Shown here piece by piece: positions 1 through 9,454 of a stretch of 64,000 bases of DNA. Source of the stretch: Paraglaciecola sp. 20A4 (lineage in GTDB: Bacteria > Pseudomonadota > Gammaproteobacteria > Enterobacterales > Alteromonadaceae); contig NZ_WTPY01000008.1 of the NCBI RefSeq assembly GCF_011378905.1, forward strand, positions 1-64,000. The letters run 5' to 3'. Made by a program: the position numbers and the translations under genes. Positions within the stretch are counted from its first letter, which is position 1; each line of letters opens with the position of its first letter. Under the pieces are notes generated by a model that worked only from the letters and a program-made list of their open reading frames with translations, was not told the DNA's origin and ran no database searches.

Positions 1-954
1 CGAGAGGCGCATTATAGAGATCCAAACTGACAGCGCAACCCTTTATTTAATAAAAATGTTTGAATGCTGGTTTTATGTTCAATTTGAGCATTTTTAAGCC
101 ACTTCCACTATATAGCAGCTATATAAAGGTGTATTTTGTATAAAGGACTCATATGAAATTTATATATAGCGTCCTACCATTATCTTTATCTAGCGATCGT
201 CACCTGTTTTATCATGACAAAATCTCAGTACTACTTAGGCTTGTTCGTTTTATCTGATCTGACTTGGCTTAGGTAATCCTAGATAGCGACGAAGTGTCCT
301 GACCTCAAATCCTTTCAGCCAATAACAGTCCCTATTTAAGCGATCGTTAAATCACTTAAGATAATTCATCATAAGGATAATCCTTGCTGCCCCCCTTATA
401 TTAAGTGACTTACTAAAAGCATATTTAGATATACCTTTATAACGTTGCAGAATACTCGAGGTCCACACATCAGATCTTTAATGACCGCTATTACGCCATG
501 GGCCAGTAACGGACGTAAATAAGCAATGAAAGTGACAACAACCTTTCAGTTGTATTGATTGATCTGAACCATTCGCAGCGCTACATATCTTAAACAGCCA
601 CGCTATTGAATATACCTCCAGCTAAGCGTCGAATATATTACCTGCGAACAGGGCTTATTAAGGTTTAGCCTATAACCTGTGTTTTCAGTCACGTTTAATG
701 AAATATCATCAGTAACCAATTAGACTTTTTATATGCGGTTATAAATGAAATGCTTGCCAGCTAGGGTTTTATTTATCCAAATTCGACTAGGACTGCATTC
801 AAGGGGGATATTTTGGTTCAGTTATATATTGGGCTATCAAAAACTGCATAACTGATATTCGGGAGAGATTTGCTATCAGGTCATATGCTCGACCTGATAG
901 CAAGTAAACGTCGCTTACTTAACTGTCTTTATGTAGGCAGATTACTTTAGTGAT
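1..954. other. Gene-free stretch
   Basis: I see no convincing coding region, tRNA or rRNA here on either strand; stop codons are frequent in all frames. The only clear structure is the perfect inverted repeat at 870-903. The left edge may be the flank of a gene outside the window. A degenerate gene too decayed to recognise cannot be excluded. Confidence 0.6.
870..903. repeat. Perfect 13-bp inverted repeat downstream of pssA
   Basis: TTGCTATCAGGTC (870-882) is followed by an 8-nt spacer and its exact reverse complement (891-903). It lies about 50 bases past the pssA stop. Neither side carries a U-tract, so it is not a textbook intrinsic terminator. It could be an mRNA 3'-end hairpin or a dyad operator. 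Confidence 0.8.
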
Positions 955-1779
955 TTACTGTTCTTTTTTAGGTGATTCTTCCGATTCTGTCGTTTTGTCT
1001 TCAGGATCCGTCTCGGTAGGTATAAAGTCCGCATCATTTTCATCAGCGTCACCTACCACATGTTCCAGTTTCACCTTATCAACACTGCGAAAGGTATTAA
1101 TAGGTCCGGCTAACGCGTATAAGGCAAACACAACAAACAAAACCAATGCAGGCTCTGTGGCAACCACTACGAAAATCAGCATAATTAATAACAAAGCAAC
1201 AAATGGTACTTTGCCATGCCAATTCACTTCTTTAAATGAATTGTACTTAAAATTACTGACCATCAATAACCCTGCGAAGCTGGTTACTAAAGCGACAATA
1301 ACGCTATAGTCATCTCCGTCGACACCATATTCACCTCCGACCCAAACTAAACCTGCCACTAATGCAGCAGCAGCTGGACTGGCAAGGCCTTGAAAATAAC
1401 GTTTGTCTGCCACACCCAATTGGGTATTAAAACGAGCAAGTCTTAGCGCTGCACCTGCTACATAGATAAAGGCGGCTAACCAACCAATTTTACCTAACCC
1501 ACTCAATCCCCAGTTATAGGCAACAAGAGCTGGCGCCATGCCAAATGACACCATGTCGGCCATGGAGTCATACTCAGCACCGAACTCACTTTGGGTATTG
1601 GTCATTCGTGCAACACGACCATCAAGCCCGTCGAAAACCATCGCTACAAATATCGCTACTGCAGCGGCTTCAAAGTGCCCATTCATAGACGCAACAACAG
1701 CATAAAAACCCGAGAACAAGCCCGCGGTTGTTAATAAATTAGGTAAAAGATAAATACCTTTACGCTTAGATTCGGGCAT
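955..1779 (-). CDS. pssA: CDP-diacylglycerol--serine O-phosphatidyltransferase
   Basis: This integral inner-membrane enzyme makes phosphatidylserine from CDP-diacylglycerol and serine, the first committed step to phosphatidylethanolamine. The CDP-alcohol phosphatidyltransferase signature DG-x2-AR-x8-G-x3-D-x3-D is complete (about residues 53-75) and is followed by several hydrophobic helices. The protein is of the PssA membrane type rather than the E. coli PLD-like type. An upstream in-frame ATG at 1857 would add 26 residues, but I chose the ATG at 1779. It has a strong GAGGAG a few bases upstream, and the protein then starts MPESKRKGIYLLPN, as is usual for the family. The acidic, lysine-rich C-terminal tail of about 40 residues is poorly conserved in this family. 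It is divergent from the PEP-CTERM gene. Confidence 0.93.
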   Translation of the reverse strand: MPESKRKGIYLLPNLLTTAGLFSGFYAVVASMNGHFEAAAVAIFVAMVFDGLDGRVARMTNTQSEFGAEYDSMADMVSFGMAPALVAYNWGLSGLGKIGWLAAFIYVAGAALRLARFNTQLGVADKRYFQGLASPAAAALVAGLVWVGGEYGVDGDDYSVIVALVTSFAGLLMVSNFKYNSFKEVNWHGKVPFVALLLIMLIFVVVATEPALVLFVVFALYALAGPINTFRSVDKVKLEHVVGDADENDADFIPTETDPEDKTTESEESPKKEQ

Positions 1780-2148
1780 AACAGCTCCTCTGATAAAATA
1801 ACGGCGCCAAGATAACATAAACGGTAAGCTTTGGTTATCGGGCATCATAAAAAACACTAACCTAGGTTAACTCAACAATTTATCCCGTTGTATGAGCAAC
1901 TATACCTATTATACCCATTTTCTAATATTGGCTAATACAAATAAGGTGTATAATTACGCCATTGTCGACAAATTGAGTCACCTGCTCTTGAAGTTGTCCA
2001 TTTTTTTTACACCTTAGGTGTTAGTGTCAAAGCAGATGTTTTAAGTCGCTGTAATAGCTGATTTAATTTGATTTGGCACTTTTCTTGCTTTGTCAGAATA
2101 CATAGTTAATTAGAAGACACACCATATTAAAAGGACAGGAAGATTAAT
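1780..2148. other. Divergent intergenic region between pssA and PEP-CTERM gene
   Basis: No gene is seen in these 369 bases. A TATAAT box lies at 1949-1954, with TTGGCT 15 bases upstream (1928-1933), a possible promoter toward the PEP-CTERM gene. A 13-bp palindrome, ACACCTTAGGTGT (2009-2021), directly follows a run of eight T's; its one-base centre makes it a dyad site rather than a hairpin. No regulator can be assigned. Confidence 0.4.
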
Positions 2149-2919
2149 ATGAATAATTTATTTACTCTGCGCAACATAGCGCTAGCCGCTTCGCTAATGA
2201 CATTTTCATTTGCCAGTTTGGCAACAGGCACCACCAATTGGGATTTTAGAACTTCTGGTGGTAACAGTTATGGAAGTGGTAGCAACACCAGTTCTTATGG
2301 TAATACGTTAAGTTTTAATTCGGCTGATACTGATTTAACGATTACAGCTTGGGCCGATACTAATGAACAGAATGGCCCAGACACCATTCAAAACGCCACA
2401 GCTGCTCAAAATGGTTACGGTTTGTTAAATTACAACCGCAATAATGATGGTCATTATGTCGATAACCGCGGCGATACTGACATGTTGTTGTTTACTTTTG
2501 ATGATTTGGTAAGGATTACCGGAGTCAATATTGGCTATTACAGTACTGACTCAGATATATCAATCGCTGCTTTTGATACGCTACCAACATTACAAGGGCA
2601 AACTTGGGCTAGTGTTGCCAGCAATGCAAGTTTTAGTACAAGTTTTGCTAATATCGGCAGCGGCTGGAGCTCATTTACTAGTGCGACTGCTGATGTAGAT
2701 GCTCAATATTGGATAGTTGGTGCTTACAATAGCTCATTCGGCCAATCTGGTGCAGGAGGTTTCGGGAGCAATAATGATTATCTGAAGATTGCCGGTATAT
2801 CAACGATTGCTGGAGCAAGCCCTAAGCCACCGACATCTGACGTGGCTGAGCCTAGCTCATTAGCTATATTGGCATCTTTTGGTTTATTCGCTGCATGGCG
2901 TCGACGTAAATCAGCTTAA
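2149..2919 (+). CDS. PEP-CTERM sorting domain surface protein (XDP1-like)
   Basis: A 256-residue exported protein with an N-terminal signal peptide (about residues 1-26). Its C-terminal sorting signal has the order EPSS, hydrophobic helix, RRRK, the tripartite PEP-CTERM signal handled by exosortases, which anchor or release proteins in EPS-forming Gram-negative bacteria. The usual VPEP is VAEP here. The body is rich in Gly, Ser, Asn and Thr and has no cysteine, typical of these secreted proteins. A central stretch (HYVDNRGDTDMLLF and DSDISIAAF) resembles what I remember of the exosortase-dependent surface protein XDP1 group; that subfamily call is from memory. An AGGA-type ribosome site precedes the ATG and a strong terminator follows, so it is probably monocistronic. 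The PrsT-like TPR gene is next. Exact function unknown. Confidence 0.8.
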   Translation: MNNLFTLRNIALAASLMTFSFASLATGTTNWDFRTSGGNSYGSGSNTSSYGNTLSFNSADTDLTITAWADTNEQNGPDTIQNATAAQNGYGLLNYNRNNDGHYVDNRGDTDMLLFTFDDLVRITGVNIGYYSTDSDISIAAFDTLPTLQGQTWASVASNASFSTSFANIGSGWSSFTSATADVDAQYWIVGAYNSSFGQSGAGGFGSNNDYLKIAGISTIAGASPKPPTSDVAEPSSLAILASFGLFAAWRRRKSA

Positions 2920-2934
2920 AGCTAATATGAATAT

Positions 2935-2968
2935 CAAAAAACCTCACTTTGAAGTGAGGTTTTTTTTG
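2935..2968 (+). terminator. Intrinsic terminator of the PEP-CTERM gene
   Basis: A perfect 9-bp stem, ACCTCACTT / AAGTGAGGT, with a 2-base centre (2941-2960) is flanked by an A-run upstream and followed by eight or more T's. It starts about 20 bases after the stop codon. Confidence 0.92.
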
Positions 2969-3078
2969 CCTAAATTAATACTGAGGTATATTTACAGCAG
3001 TCAAATTCCACAAGCAAGAAAGGTAAAAGTAACGTAATATTTTATCTAAGCTTTCTAAGGAAAAGAGTCAATAATTAC

Positions 3079-5874
3079 ATGAAATTACCTTTATTTTCAT
3101 CACTACTAACATCTATAGCCCTTTGCGTAATATTATCCCCCTTGGCTTTAGCTGATACCTCCGATAATTACGAAAAGGCATTATCTGCGTTTAACCAAAA
3201 ATCGTTTCCAGAGTCATACATTCATCTTAAAAACGCCTTGCAAGAGTCACCTTCTCATTTACCGTCAAAACTACTTATGGGTCGAGTGTTATTAATTGAT
3301 GGCTATGTGAAAGACGCGATAACTGAATTTGAAGAAGTAATGGCCGCGGGTGCCGATCTAAATTTAGTATTGGTTCCCTTAGCCAATGCCTATCTTATCA
3401 GCCGGGACTTAGACGCGCTTTTAGCATTGCCTATGCCGCGCAATTTATCTGCTCAGGTAAAACTGGATGTATTGCTGTTAAAAGCTGCTGCTCACGTACA
3501 GCGCAAAAACTTGCAGCAAGCACAGACTATTTATGAAAACGTTCGACTTGAATTTAAAAAAGATGTACGTGCACTAAATGGATTGGCGCAAATTGCTTTT
3601 TTAAATAAAGACTACGTATTAGCGAATCAGTACCTTGATACCGGGCTAGTTGAGCATAGCCAAAATCCACAAAGCTTATTTTTACGCGGTCTTGTGCTGC
3701 AAAGCCAAGGTAGAAGCGACGATGCAAGAGCGCAATTTGAACTTGCGCACAAATACGATAGCTTCGATCCAACGATTAAGCGCGCATTAGCCAATAGTTA
3801 CGTTGAAGGGAATATGTTATCTGAAGCACAAGCGATGATAACGCAAATAGAGGAGCAAACCACAGGAGACCTACAAACTCAGTTGCTTAAAGCCCGTCTG
3901 TTAGCCATGCAAGAGAAAAATGGCGAAGCTGATGCGTTATTAGCAAGTCTGAGTCAAACCTTGAGCTTAGCCACTGACGAAAATAAAGATCAAACGGCTT
4001 GGATCAGCTTAGTCACAGGTATTACTGCTTATATTAATCAAAATTATGACGTTACCGTACGAGAGCTTTCACGCTATGTAAAAACGGAGTCTGCACCACC
4101 TGAGCTTTTAGGTCTGTTAGCTGAGGCTCACATTCGACAAGGCGCTCCCAAAAAAGCGGTGAAGCTTTTAGAGCTAAATGAAAGTAGCGTGTTGAAAAGT
4201 GTTCCAGTATCTTCATTGCTGTGCGACTTGTATCTCGCCAGCAACAAAGTCTTTAAATGCAATAGCATTGTTGAGGAGCTGAAAAAAACCGATGGCGACA
4301 ATCACAGTGTCATTCTGTTAGAAGCAAAATTACTGGTGCGTCGTGACAAAGCAGAGCAAGCTATTGCACTTTTAAGCAATAGTGACCTCGACACCAATGC
4401 CGAAGATGTTTTGCTATTTAAAGCCTCATTAGAAGCCAACGAACAGCGCTACAGCGAGGCCTTATTATCAGCCAATAAACTTATCCTTTTGCAACCCGAT
4501 AATTCTCACTATGCGAATTTGAGTGCAGATTTAAACATTCGTTTAGGTAATTTGAAGGACGCTGAGACGACCTTGCATAAAATTTTATTCAAAGATGCCG
4601 ATAATATAGCTGCGCTGATGAATCTGACCCGTGTGGAATTTGCGCAAAATAAACTGTCAGCATCTCTGACTTCGATAGAAAAAGTTATCGCCCTAGCACC
4701 AACCAACACGGCTGCACTCGTTTTACATGCGCAAATATTAGTCAAGAAAAATGAATTAGACTCGGCAATTGAGAGTTTACTCACCGCCAAAGCGCTTGCG
4801 CCAGATAGTGCTGGGCCTCATGAATTACTTGTTAATATTTATCGCCAACAACAAAAGTACCCAATTGCACTAAATGAGATAAACGCCTTATTGAAAATCA
4901 ATCGTTTTAATTCGGCTTATCTATTTGAAAAAGCCAATTTGTTGCTCACCCTTGATGAACCCAAAAAAGCGAAAAAACAGCTTGATATATTATTCAGTCA
5001 ATGGTCGAACAACGCAGCACAATTAGTCGAGCTAAGCCGCAGTCAACTGCAAGCCAATGACATTGCGGGTGCGCAAATAAGCCTTGAACGCGCAATAGAC
5101 ATTGCTCCTGACTACGCCCTCGCAAAGTTAGAATATGGTCAATTATTATTAACGCAAAATAGGCTTAGCGAGGTAGACGCACTGCTCGCGAATATGCAGA
5201 AATCGTTTACTGATAACCCAAATGTATTCGTGCTACAAGGTCATTACTTCAAGGCCTTAGGCGACACACAACAAACATATCAAGCCTATACCCGTGCTTT
5301 AACTCTAGATCCTAATTTTACGCTGCCATTGATTGAGCTATATCAACTTGCCAGTCAAGGCGAGCATACAAATGAGTTTACCCAGTATCTCGTTGACTAT
5401 TTGTCTATTCACAGCGACGCTCATTTTCAGCGTCACCTGCTGGCGGATCTTAATTTCATAGCTAACGATTATGCCAATGCTGAAGCACATTATCTAAAAC
5501 TTATCGCCATCGATGATTTGCCTAATAAATCTAAGATTTACAATAATCTGGCTATTATCCAGATAGATTCTGACAATAAAAAAGGCTTAGACTACGCGGA
5601 AAAAGCGGTGAAACTAGCACCGAACTCGGCCGCTATATTAGATACTAAAGGATGGCTGTTGGTTAAGAATACTCAATACCAAGAAGCCTTAGAAATACTT
5701 AGATTAGCGTTTACATTGCGCTCCAATGATCCCTCTATCCGTTATCATTTGGCAGTTGCATTAAAAGAGTTAGGCCGCGCAGATCAGGCTGAAGTACAAT
5801 TAAAGCAAGCCATTAATAGTGTGAAAGACTTTCCTGAAAAACCAGCCGCGATTGCCTTACTGCAAACTTTATAA
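3079..5874 (+). CDS. PEP-CTERM system TPR-repeat protein (PrsT-like)
   Basis: A 931-residue periplasmic or envelope protein built almost wholly of tetratricopeptide repeats after an N-terminal signal peptide (about residues 1-25, ending LALA). Successive TPR helices are visible throughout, for example near residues 60-100, 150-240, 440-640 and 740-925, with the usual A-x3-L/Y-x2-AL pattern. Length and architecture match the family called PEP-CTERM system TPR-repeat lipoprotein (PrsT), encoded in exosortase/EPS loci. This copy has no lipobox cysteine at the signal cleavage site, so lipidation is unlikely. It lies 160 bases after the PEP-CTERM gene and its terminator, so it probably has its own promoter. 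No exosortase gene is in the window. The family role (assembly or export of PEP-CTERM proteins with EPS) is inferred from context in the literature. Confidence 0.8.
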   Translation: MKLPLFSSLLTSIALCVILSPLALADTSDNYEKALSAFNQKSFPESYIHLKNALQESPSHLPSKLLMGRVLLIDGYVKDAITEFEEVMAAGADLNLVLVPLANAYLISRDLDALLALPMPRNLSAQVKLDVLLLKAAAHVQRKNLQQAQTIYENVRLEFKKDVRALNGLAQIAFLNKDYVLANQYLDTGLVEHSQNPQSLFLRGLVLQSQGRSDDARAQFELAHKYDSFDPTIKRALANSYVEGNMLSEAQAMITQIEEQTTGDLQTQLLKARLLAMQEKNGEADALLASLSQTLSLATDENKDQTAWISLVTGITAYINQNYDVTVRELSRYVKTESAPPELLGLLAEAHIRQGAPKKAVKLLELNESSVLKSVPVSSLLCDLYLASNKVFKCNSIVEELKKTDGDNHSVILLEAKLLVRRDKAEQAIALLSNSDLDTNAEDVLLFKASLEANEQRYSEALLSANKLILLQPDNSHYANLSADLNIRLGNLKDAETTLHKILFKDADNIAALMNLTRVEFAQNKLSASLTSIEKVIALAPTNTAALVLHAQILVKKNELDSAIESLLTAKALAPDSAGPHELLVNIYRQQQKYPIALNEINALLKINRFNSAYLFEKANLLLTLDEPKKAKKQLDILFSQWSNNAAQLVELSRSQLQANDIAGAQISLERAIDIAPDYALAKLEYGQLLLTQNRLSEVDALLANMQKSFTDNPNVFVLQGHYFKALGDTQQTYQAYTRALTLDPNFTLPLIELYQLASQGEHTNEFTQYLVDYLSIHSDAHFQRHLLADLNFIANDYANAEAHYLKLIAIDDLPNKSKIYNNLAIIQIDSDNKKGLDYAEKAVKLAPNSAAILDTKGWLLVKNTQYQEALEILRLAFTLRSNDPSIRYHLAVALKELGRADQAEVQLKQAINSVKDFPEKPAAIALLQTL

Positions 5875-5932
5875 TATTCGCAGATTAAGCGTATTCGCCT
5901 ATATCCTTTGTGATTCAACAATCCCCTAAAAC

Positions 5933-5956
5933 AAAAACGGCTACCTAAGTAGCCGT
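5933..5956 (-). terminator. Terminator for clpB, possibly bidirectional
   Basis: An 8-bp stem, ACGGCTAC / GTAGCCGT, with a 4-base loop lies at 5937-5956. On the minus strand it is followed by a T-rich run (TTTTGTTTT), 60 bases past the clpB stop. On the plus strand the tract is weaker but could help end the TPR gene. Confidence 0.75.
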
Positions 5957-6015
5957 TCTCTATTATCCAATGGATTATATAGTTAGTTACAACCCACGTT
6001 TACTCAATTACTTAG

Positions 6016-8592
6016 TTAATCAATGATTAAGCCATTTTCATCTGCATCAATACTGACGACACTATCTGCCATCAGTGTTCCAGATAAAATCTTCTGCGCT
6101 AATGGATTTTCAATTTCCATTTGAATAGCGCGTTTAAGTGGGCGTGCACCGTAAACCGGGTCATAACCAGCTTCTGCAATTTTATGCAACGCCGCATCGG
6201 TCAGTTCTAGTCCAATACCTTTTTCTTCTAAGCGTTTGCGCAAGAATTGCAGTTGCTTACTAGCGATAGAGGTTATTTGTTCTAATCCTAACGGATGGAA
6301 TACCACGGTTTCGTCTACACGGTTTAAAAACTCAGGTCTAAAGTGAGTACTTAATACGTCAAGCACTGACTGCTTCATTTTTTCGTAATCATTTTCACTA
6401 TGCTGCTCTTGAATAATATCAGAGCCCAAATTAGAGGTCATGATGATCACAGTGTTTTTGAAATCAACCGTACGCCCCTGCCCATCCGTTAAACGACCAT
6501 CATCGAGTACCTGAAGCAAAATATTAAATACGTCAGGGTGTGCTTTTTCTATCTCATCGAGCAATATCACGGAATAAGGCTTACGACGTACAGCTTCAGT
6601 TAAGTAGCCGCCTTCTTCATATCCCACATAACCAGGAGGTGCTCCAACTAAGCGTGAAACTGAATGCTTCTCCATAAACTCAGACATATCTATCCGCACC
6701 ATGGCGTCTTCAGTATCGAATAAGAAGCTAGCGAGGGTTTTACACAGTTCAGTTTTACCCACCCCTGTTGGGCCTAAAAACAAAAATGAACCAATCGGTT
6801 TATTTGGATCCGCTAAACCTGCACGTGAGCGTCGGATAGCATTTGATACTGCGGTGACCGCTTCACTTTGCCCCACCACACGTTCATGCAGTGCGCTTTC
6901 CATGCTCATGAGTTTATCTTTCTCACCTTCAAGCATTTTTGATACCGGAATACCAGTCCAACGAGAAAGTACGTCAGCAATCTCATTTTCTGTTACGCGA
7001 CTTTTAAGAAGCTGATGCTCTGTGGTTTGCGACTCTGATTCTGTCGCTATCTCAAGCTTACTTTCAAGCTCAGGAATACGTCCATATTGCAGTTCAGACA
7101 TACGACTTAAATCTGACGCACGGCGGGCTATTTCTAAATCTAATTTAGCTTGGTCAAGCTCTGCACGAATACTTTGTGTACCTTGCATGGCTAGTTTTTC
7201 AGACTTCCAGATCGTCTCTAATTCAGAAAATTTAAATTCCGCTTGCTCACGCTCAATTTCAATAAGCTCTAAACGTTTATGACTCGCATCGTCTTTCTCT
7301 TTTGCTAACGCTTGCTCTTCAAGTTTTAATTGAATGATACGTCGCTCAAGTTTGTCCATTTCCTCTGGTTTTGAGTCCATTTGCATGCGAATACTTGATG
7401 CAGCCTCATCGATTAGATCGATGGCTTTGTCTGGCAACTGTCTGTCGCTAATATAACGATGAGATAAAGAAGCTGCTGCAACGATAGCAGGGTCAGTTAT
7501 TTCAACTGAATGGTGTAACTCATAACGCTCTTTCAAGCCACGCAATATCGCAATGGTATCTTCAACACTCGGCTCGTCCACCAGCACTTTTTGAAAGCGT
7601 CTTTCTAGTGCAGCGTCTTTTTCAATATATTGTCTGTATTCATCTAACGTGGTTGCGCCTACGCAATGTAATTCGCCACGGGCCAACGCGGGTTTAAGCA
7701 TATTTCCGGCGTCCATCGCGCCTTCGCCTTTACCAGCACCCACCATGGTATGCAATTCGTCGATAAATAAAATAACTCGGCCTTCTTCTTTAGCCAACTC
7801 ATTAAGCACTGCTTTCAAACGTTCTTCAAATTCACCTCGGTATTTAGCCCCAGCAATTAAGGCACCCATGTCCAAAGACAGAACACGTTTATTCTTTAAG
7901 CTTTCTGGTACTTCGGAATTAATGATTCGCTGAGCCAAGCCCTCTGCAATCGCAGTTTTACCTACGCCTGGCGCACCGATTAACACAGGGTTATTCTTTG
8001 TACGGCGCTGTAATACCTGAATAGTGCGGCGTATCTCATCATCTCGACCAATAACAGGATCAAGCTTGCCCTGCTCGGCTCGTTCGGTAAGGTCCGTGGT
8101 AAACTTCTCTAATGCTTGGCGAACATCTTCAGCATTCGGATCGTTTACCGTTTGTCCACCACGAATATCCTCGATTGCTTTTTCAATAGACGCTTCTGTG
8201 GCGCCAACCTGACGCAACAAATCACCCAGTTTGCCTTTGTCTTGCACTGCTGCCAGTACAAATATTTCTGAAGTTATATATTTGTCTTTACGCTTTTGAG
8301 CGATTTTATCACTCAGGTTCAGCAATACTACTGACTCTTTAGCCAATTGAACGTCGCCACCAACGCCTTCTACACGGGGAATATTATCTACTGCTTCGGC
8401 CAGAGCTGAACGTAACGAATTCACATTTACTTTGGCATTCTCGAATAACGCACGCACAGATCCGCCTTGCTGATTCAGCAAAGCCGTCATCACATGTACA
8501 GGTTCAATGTATTGATGATCACGCCCAAGCGCTATGGATTGAGCATCGGATATAGCAAGTTGAAACTTACTGGTGAAACTGTCTAAACGCAT
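6016..8592 (-). CDS. clpB: ATP-dependent disaggregase ClpB
   Basis: A cytosolic AAA+ hexamer that works with DnaK/DnaJ/GrpE to dissolve protein aggregates after heat stress. At 858 residues it has the normal ClpB length. Domains in order are: N-terminal Clp repeat domain (about 1-145); NBD1 with Walker A GAPGVGKT at 206-213 and a Walker B ending in DE; the coiled-coil middle domain (about 410-530) that separates ClpB from ClpA/ClpC; NBD2 with Walker A GPTGVGKT near residue 606 and the pore motif GYVGY; and a C-terminal D2-small domain. No ClpP-docking tripeptide loop is expected or seen. The start [11 protein letters not shown] is the family start. A sigma-32-like promoter sits just upstream. 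It is the last gene after rluD and pgeF, but the extra promoter and a 120-base gap suggest mainly independent heat-shock transcription. Confidence 0.98.
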   Translation of the reverse strand: MRLDSFTSKFQLAISDAQSIALGRDHQYIEPVHVMTALLNQQGGSVRALFENAKVNVNSLRSALAEAVDNIPRVEGVGGDVQLAKESVVLLNLSDKIAQKRKDKYITSEIFVLAAVQDKGKLGDLLRQVGATEASIEKAIEDIRGGQTVNDPNAEDVRQALEKFTTDLTERAEQGKLDPVIGRDDEIRRTIQVLQRRTKNNPVLIGAPGVGKTAIAEGLAQRIINSEVPESLKNKRVLSLDMGALIAGAKYRGEFEERLKAVLNELAKEEGRVILFIDELHTMVGAGKGEGAMDAGNMLKPALARGELHCVGATTLDEYRQYIEKDAALERRFQKVLVDEPSVEDTIAILRGLKERYELHHSVEITDPAIVAAASLSHRYISDRQLPDKAIDLIDEAASSIRMQMDSKPEEMDKLERRIIQLKLEEQALAKEKDDASHKRLELIEIEREQAEFKFSELETIWKSEKLAMQGTQSIRAELDQAKLDLEIARRASDLSRMSELQYGRIPELESKLEIATESESQTTEHQLLKSRVTENEIADVLSRWTGIPVSKMLEGEKDKLMSMESALHERVVGQSEAVTAVSNAIRRSRAGLADPNKPIGSFLFLGPTGVGKTELCKTLASFLFDTEDAMVRIDMSEFMEKHSVSRLVGAPPGYVGYEEGGYLTEAVRRKPYSVILLDEIEKAHPDVFNILLQVLDDGRLTDGQGRTVDFKNTVIIMTSNLGSDIIQEQHSENDYEKMKQSVLDVLSTHFRPEFLNRVDETVVFHPLGLEQITSIASKQLQFLRKRLEEKGIGLELTDAALHKIAEAGYDPVYGARPLKRAIQMEIENPLAQKILSGTLMADSVVSIDADENGLIID

Positions 8593-8629
8593 ATACCACT
8601 CACTTATAATGGATTAATAATTAACCTAT

Positions 8630-8657
8630 TAATGGTGTGATATTAAGAATATTCAAG
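8630..8657 (-). promoter_or_regulatory. Sigma-32 (heat-shock) promoter of clpB
   Basis: On the minus strand CTTGAA (8652-8657) is followed after 14 bases by CACCATTA (8630-8637), close to the RpoH consensus CTTGAAA / CCCCATnT. Its position, about 40 bases before the clpB start, is right for a heat-shock gene. Binding by RpoH is inferred. Confidence 0.7.
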
Positions 8658-8713
8658 CAAAGAATACGATTTTAGTAGACTAATATTGAGCTAGATCAAG
8701 TTGCTAAAACAAC

Positions 8714-9451
8714 CTAAGGTTGAAGGTATATACCTGAAACCATTCGACCGGTTTTTGCTAATCCTTGATGGGTAGCACGGCGATGAGAAAAGAGCTGCTT
8801 GGCATTTGCATAAGTGCACAGGTCTGCAGTATAAACATTGCTTATCCCGACTGCCGTTAGCTTTTCAAGGGCTATAGTTTGTAAGTCTGCCTGATACTTC
8901 CCCCCAGTTTTCCCGCTAGTAAAGCAATGGGCGTATTGGTCAAAGTGACTTAAGACCGTTTCGTTTACTTCATAATTTGCCTGGCTAATGTGAGGACCAA
9001 TCCACGCGAGTAAATTGTTTGGTTTGCTACGCATGACGTTGCAGCTATTTTCAATTACGCCGTCAGCTAGGCCTTTCCAGCCCGCATGCACAGCCGCGAC
9101 TTCAGTGCCGTGCATATCACAGAGTAAAATAGGCAGGCAATCGGCTGTCATAACAGCACATACCAATCCCGAGTAAGTTGTTGTCGTCGCGTCAGCATCT
9201 TGGTTTTGCTCAGAGTCAGGCGTTACTAATATACAATCGTTACCATGCACTTGATTCAACCATTTCACATGTTGATAGCGAGGTAACCGTTGTCGATTAG
9301 CCAGCACAGCGGCATTGTCATCCCCAACATGGGCACCGACGTTAAAAGAGTCATAGGGAAACTGACTAACCCCACCGACTCGCAAAGTCGAAAATGCCTG
9401 TACCTTTTTTGGCGCAGGCCAATTAGGTGTTATGAATGATAATGCCGTCAT
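8714..9451 (-). CDS. pgeF: Peptidoglycan editing factor PgeF (multicopper-oxidase-like YfiH)
   Basis: A 245-residue cytosolic protein of the YfiH/PgeF family, which in E. coli prevents misincorporation of serine into peptidoglycan precursors. Related proteins show purine nucleoside phosphorylase or laccase-like activity. The zinc-binding set is present: His in NQVHG (about residue 70), Cys in TADCLPILLCD (about 125), and His in VHAGWKG (about 140). It lies 3 bases after the rluD stop, so the two are co-transcribed, as in the conserved rluD-yfiH-clpB order of Enterobacteria. Older databases call such proteins polyphenol oxidase; I regard that name as misleading. Confidence 0.92.
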   Translation of the reverse strand: MTALSFITPNWPAPKKVQAFSTLRVGGVSQFPYDSFNVGAHVGDDNAAVLANRQRLPRYQHVKWLNQVHGNDCILVTPDSEQNQDADATTTTYSGLVCAVMTADCLPILLCDMHGTEVAAVHAGWKGLADGVIENSCNVMRSKPNNLLAWIGPHISQANYEVNETVLSHFDQYAHCFTSGKTGGKYQADLQTIALEKLTAVGISNVYTADLCTYANAKQLFSHRRATHQGLAKTGRMVSGIYLQP

Positions 9452-9454
9452 TGT

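Noticed and set aside
2009-2021. ACACCTTAGGTGT after a T-run as a terminator
   Set aside because: The dyad centre is a single base, which cannot form a hairpin loop, and no gene ends nearby.
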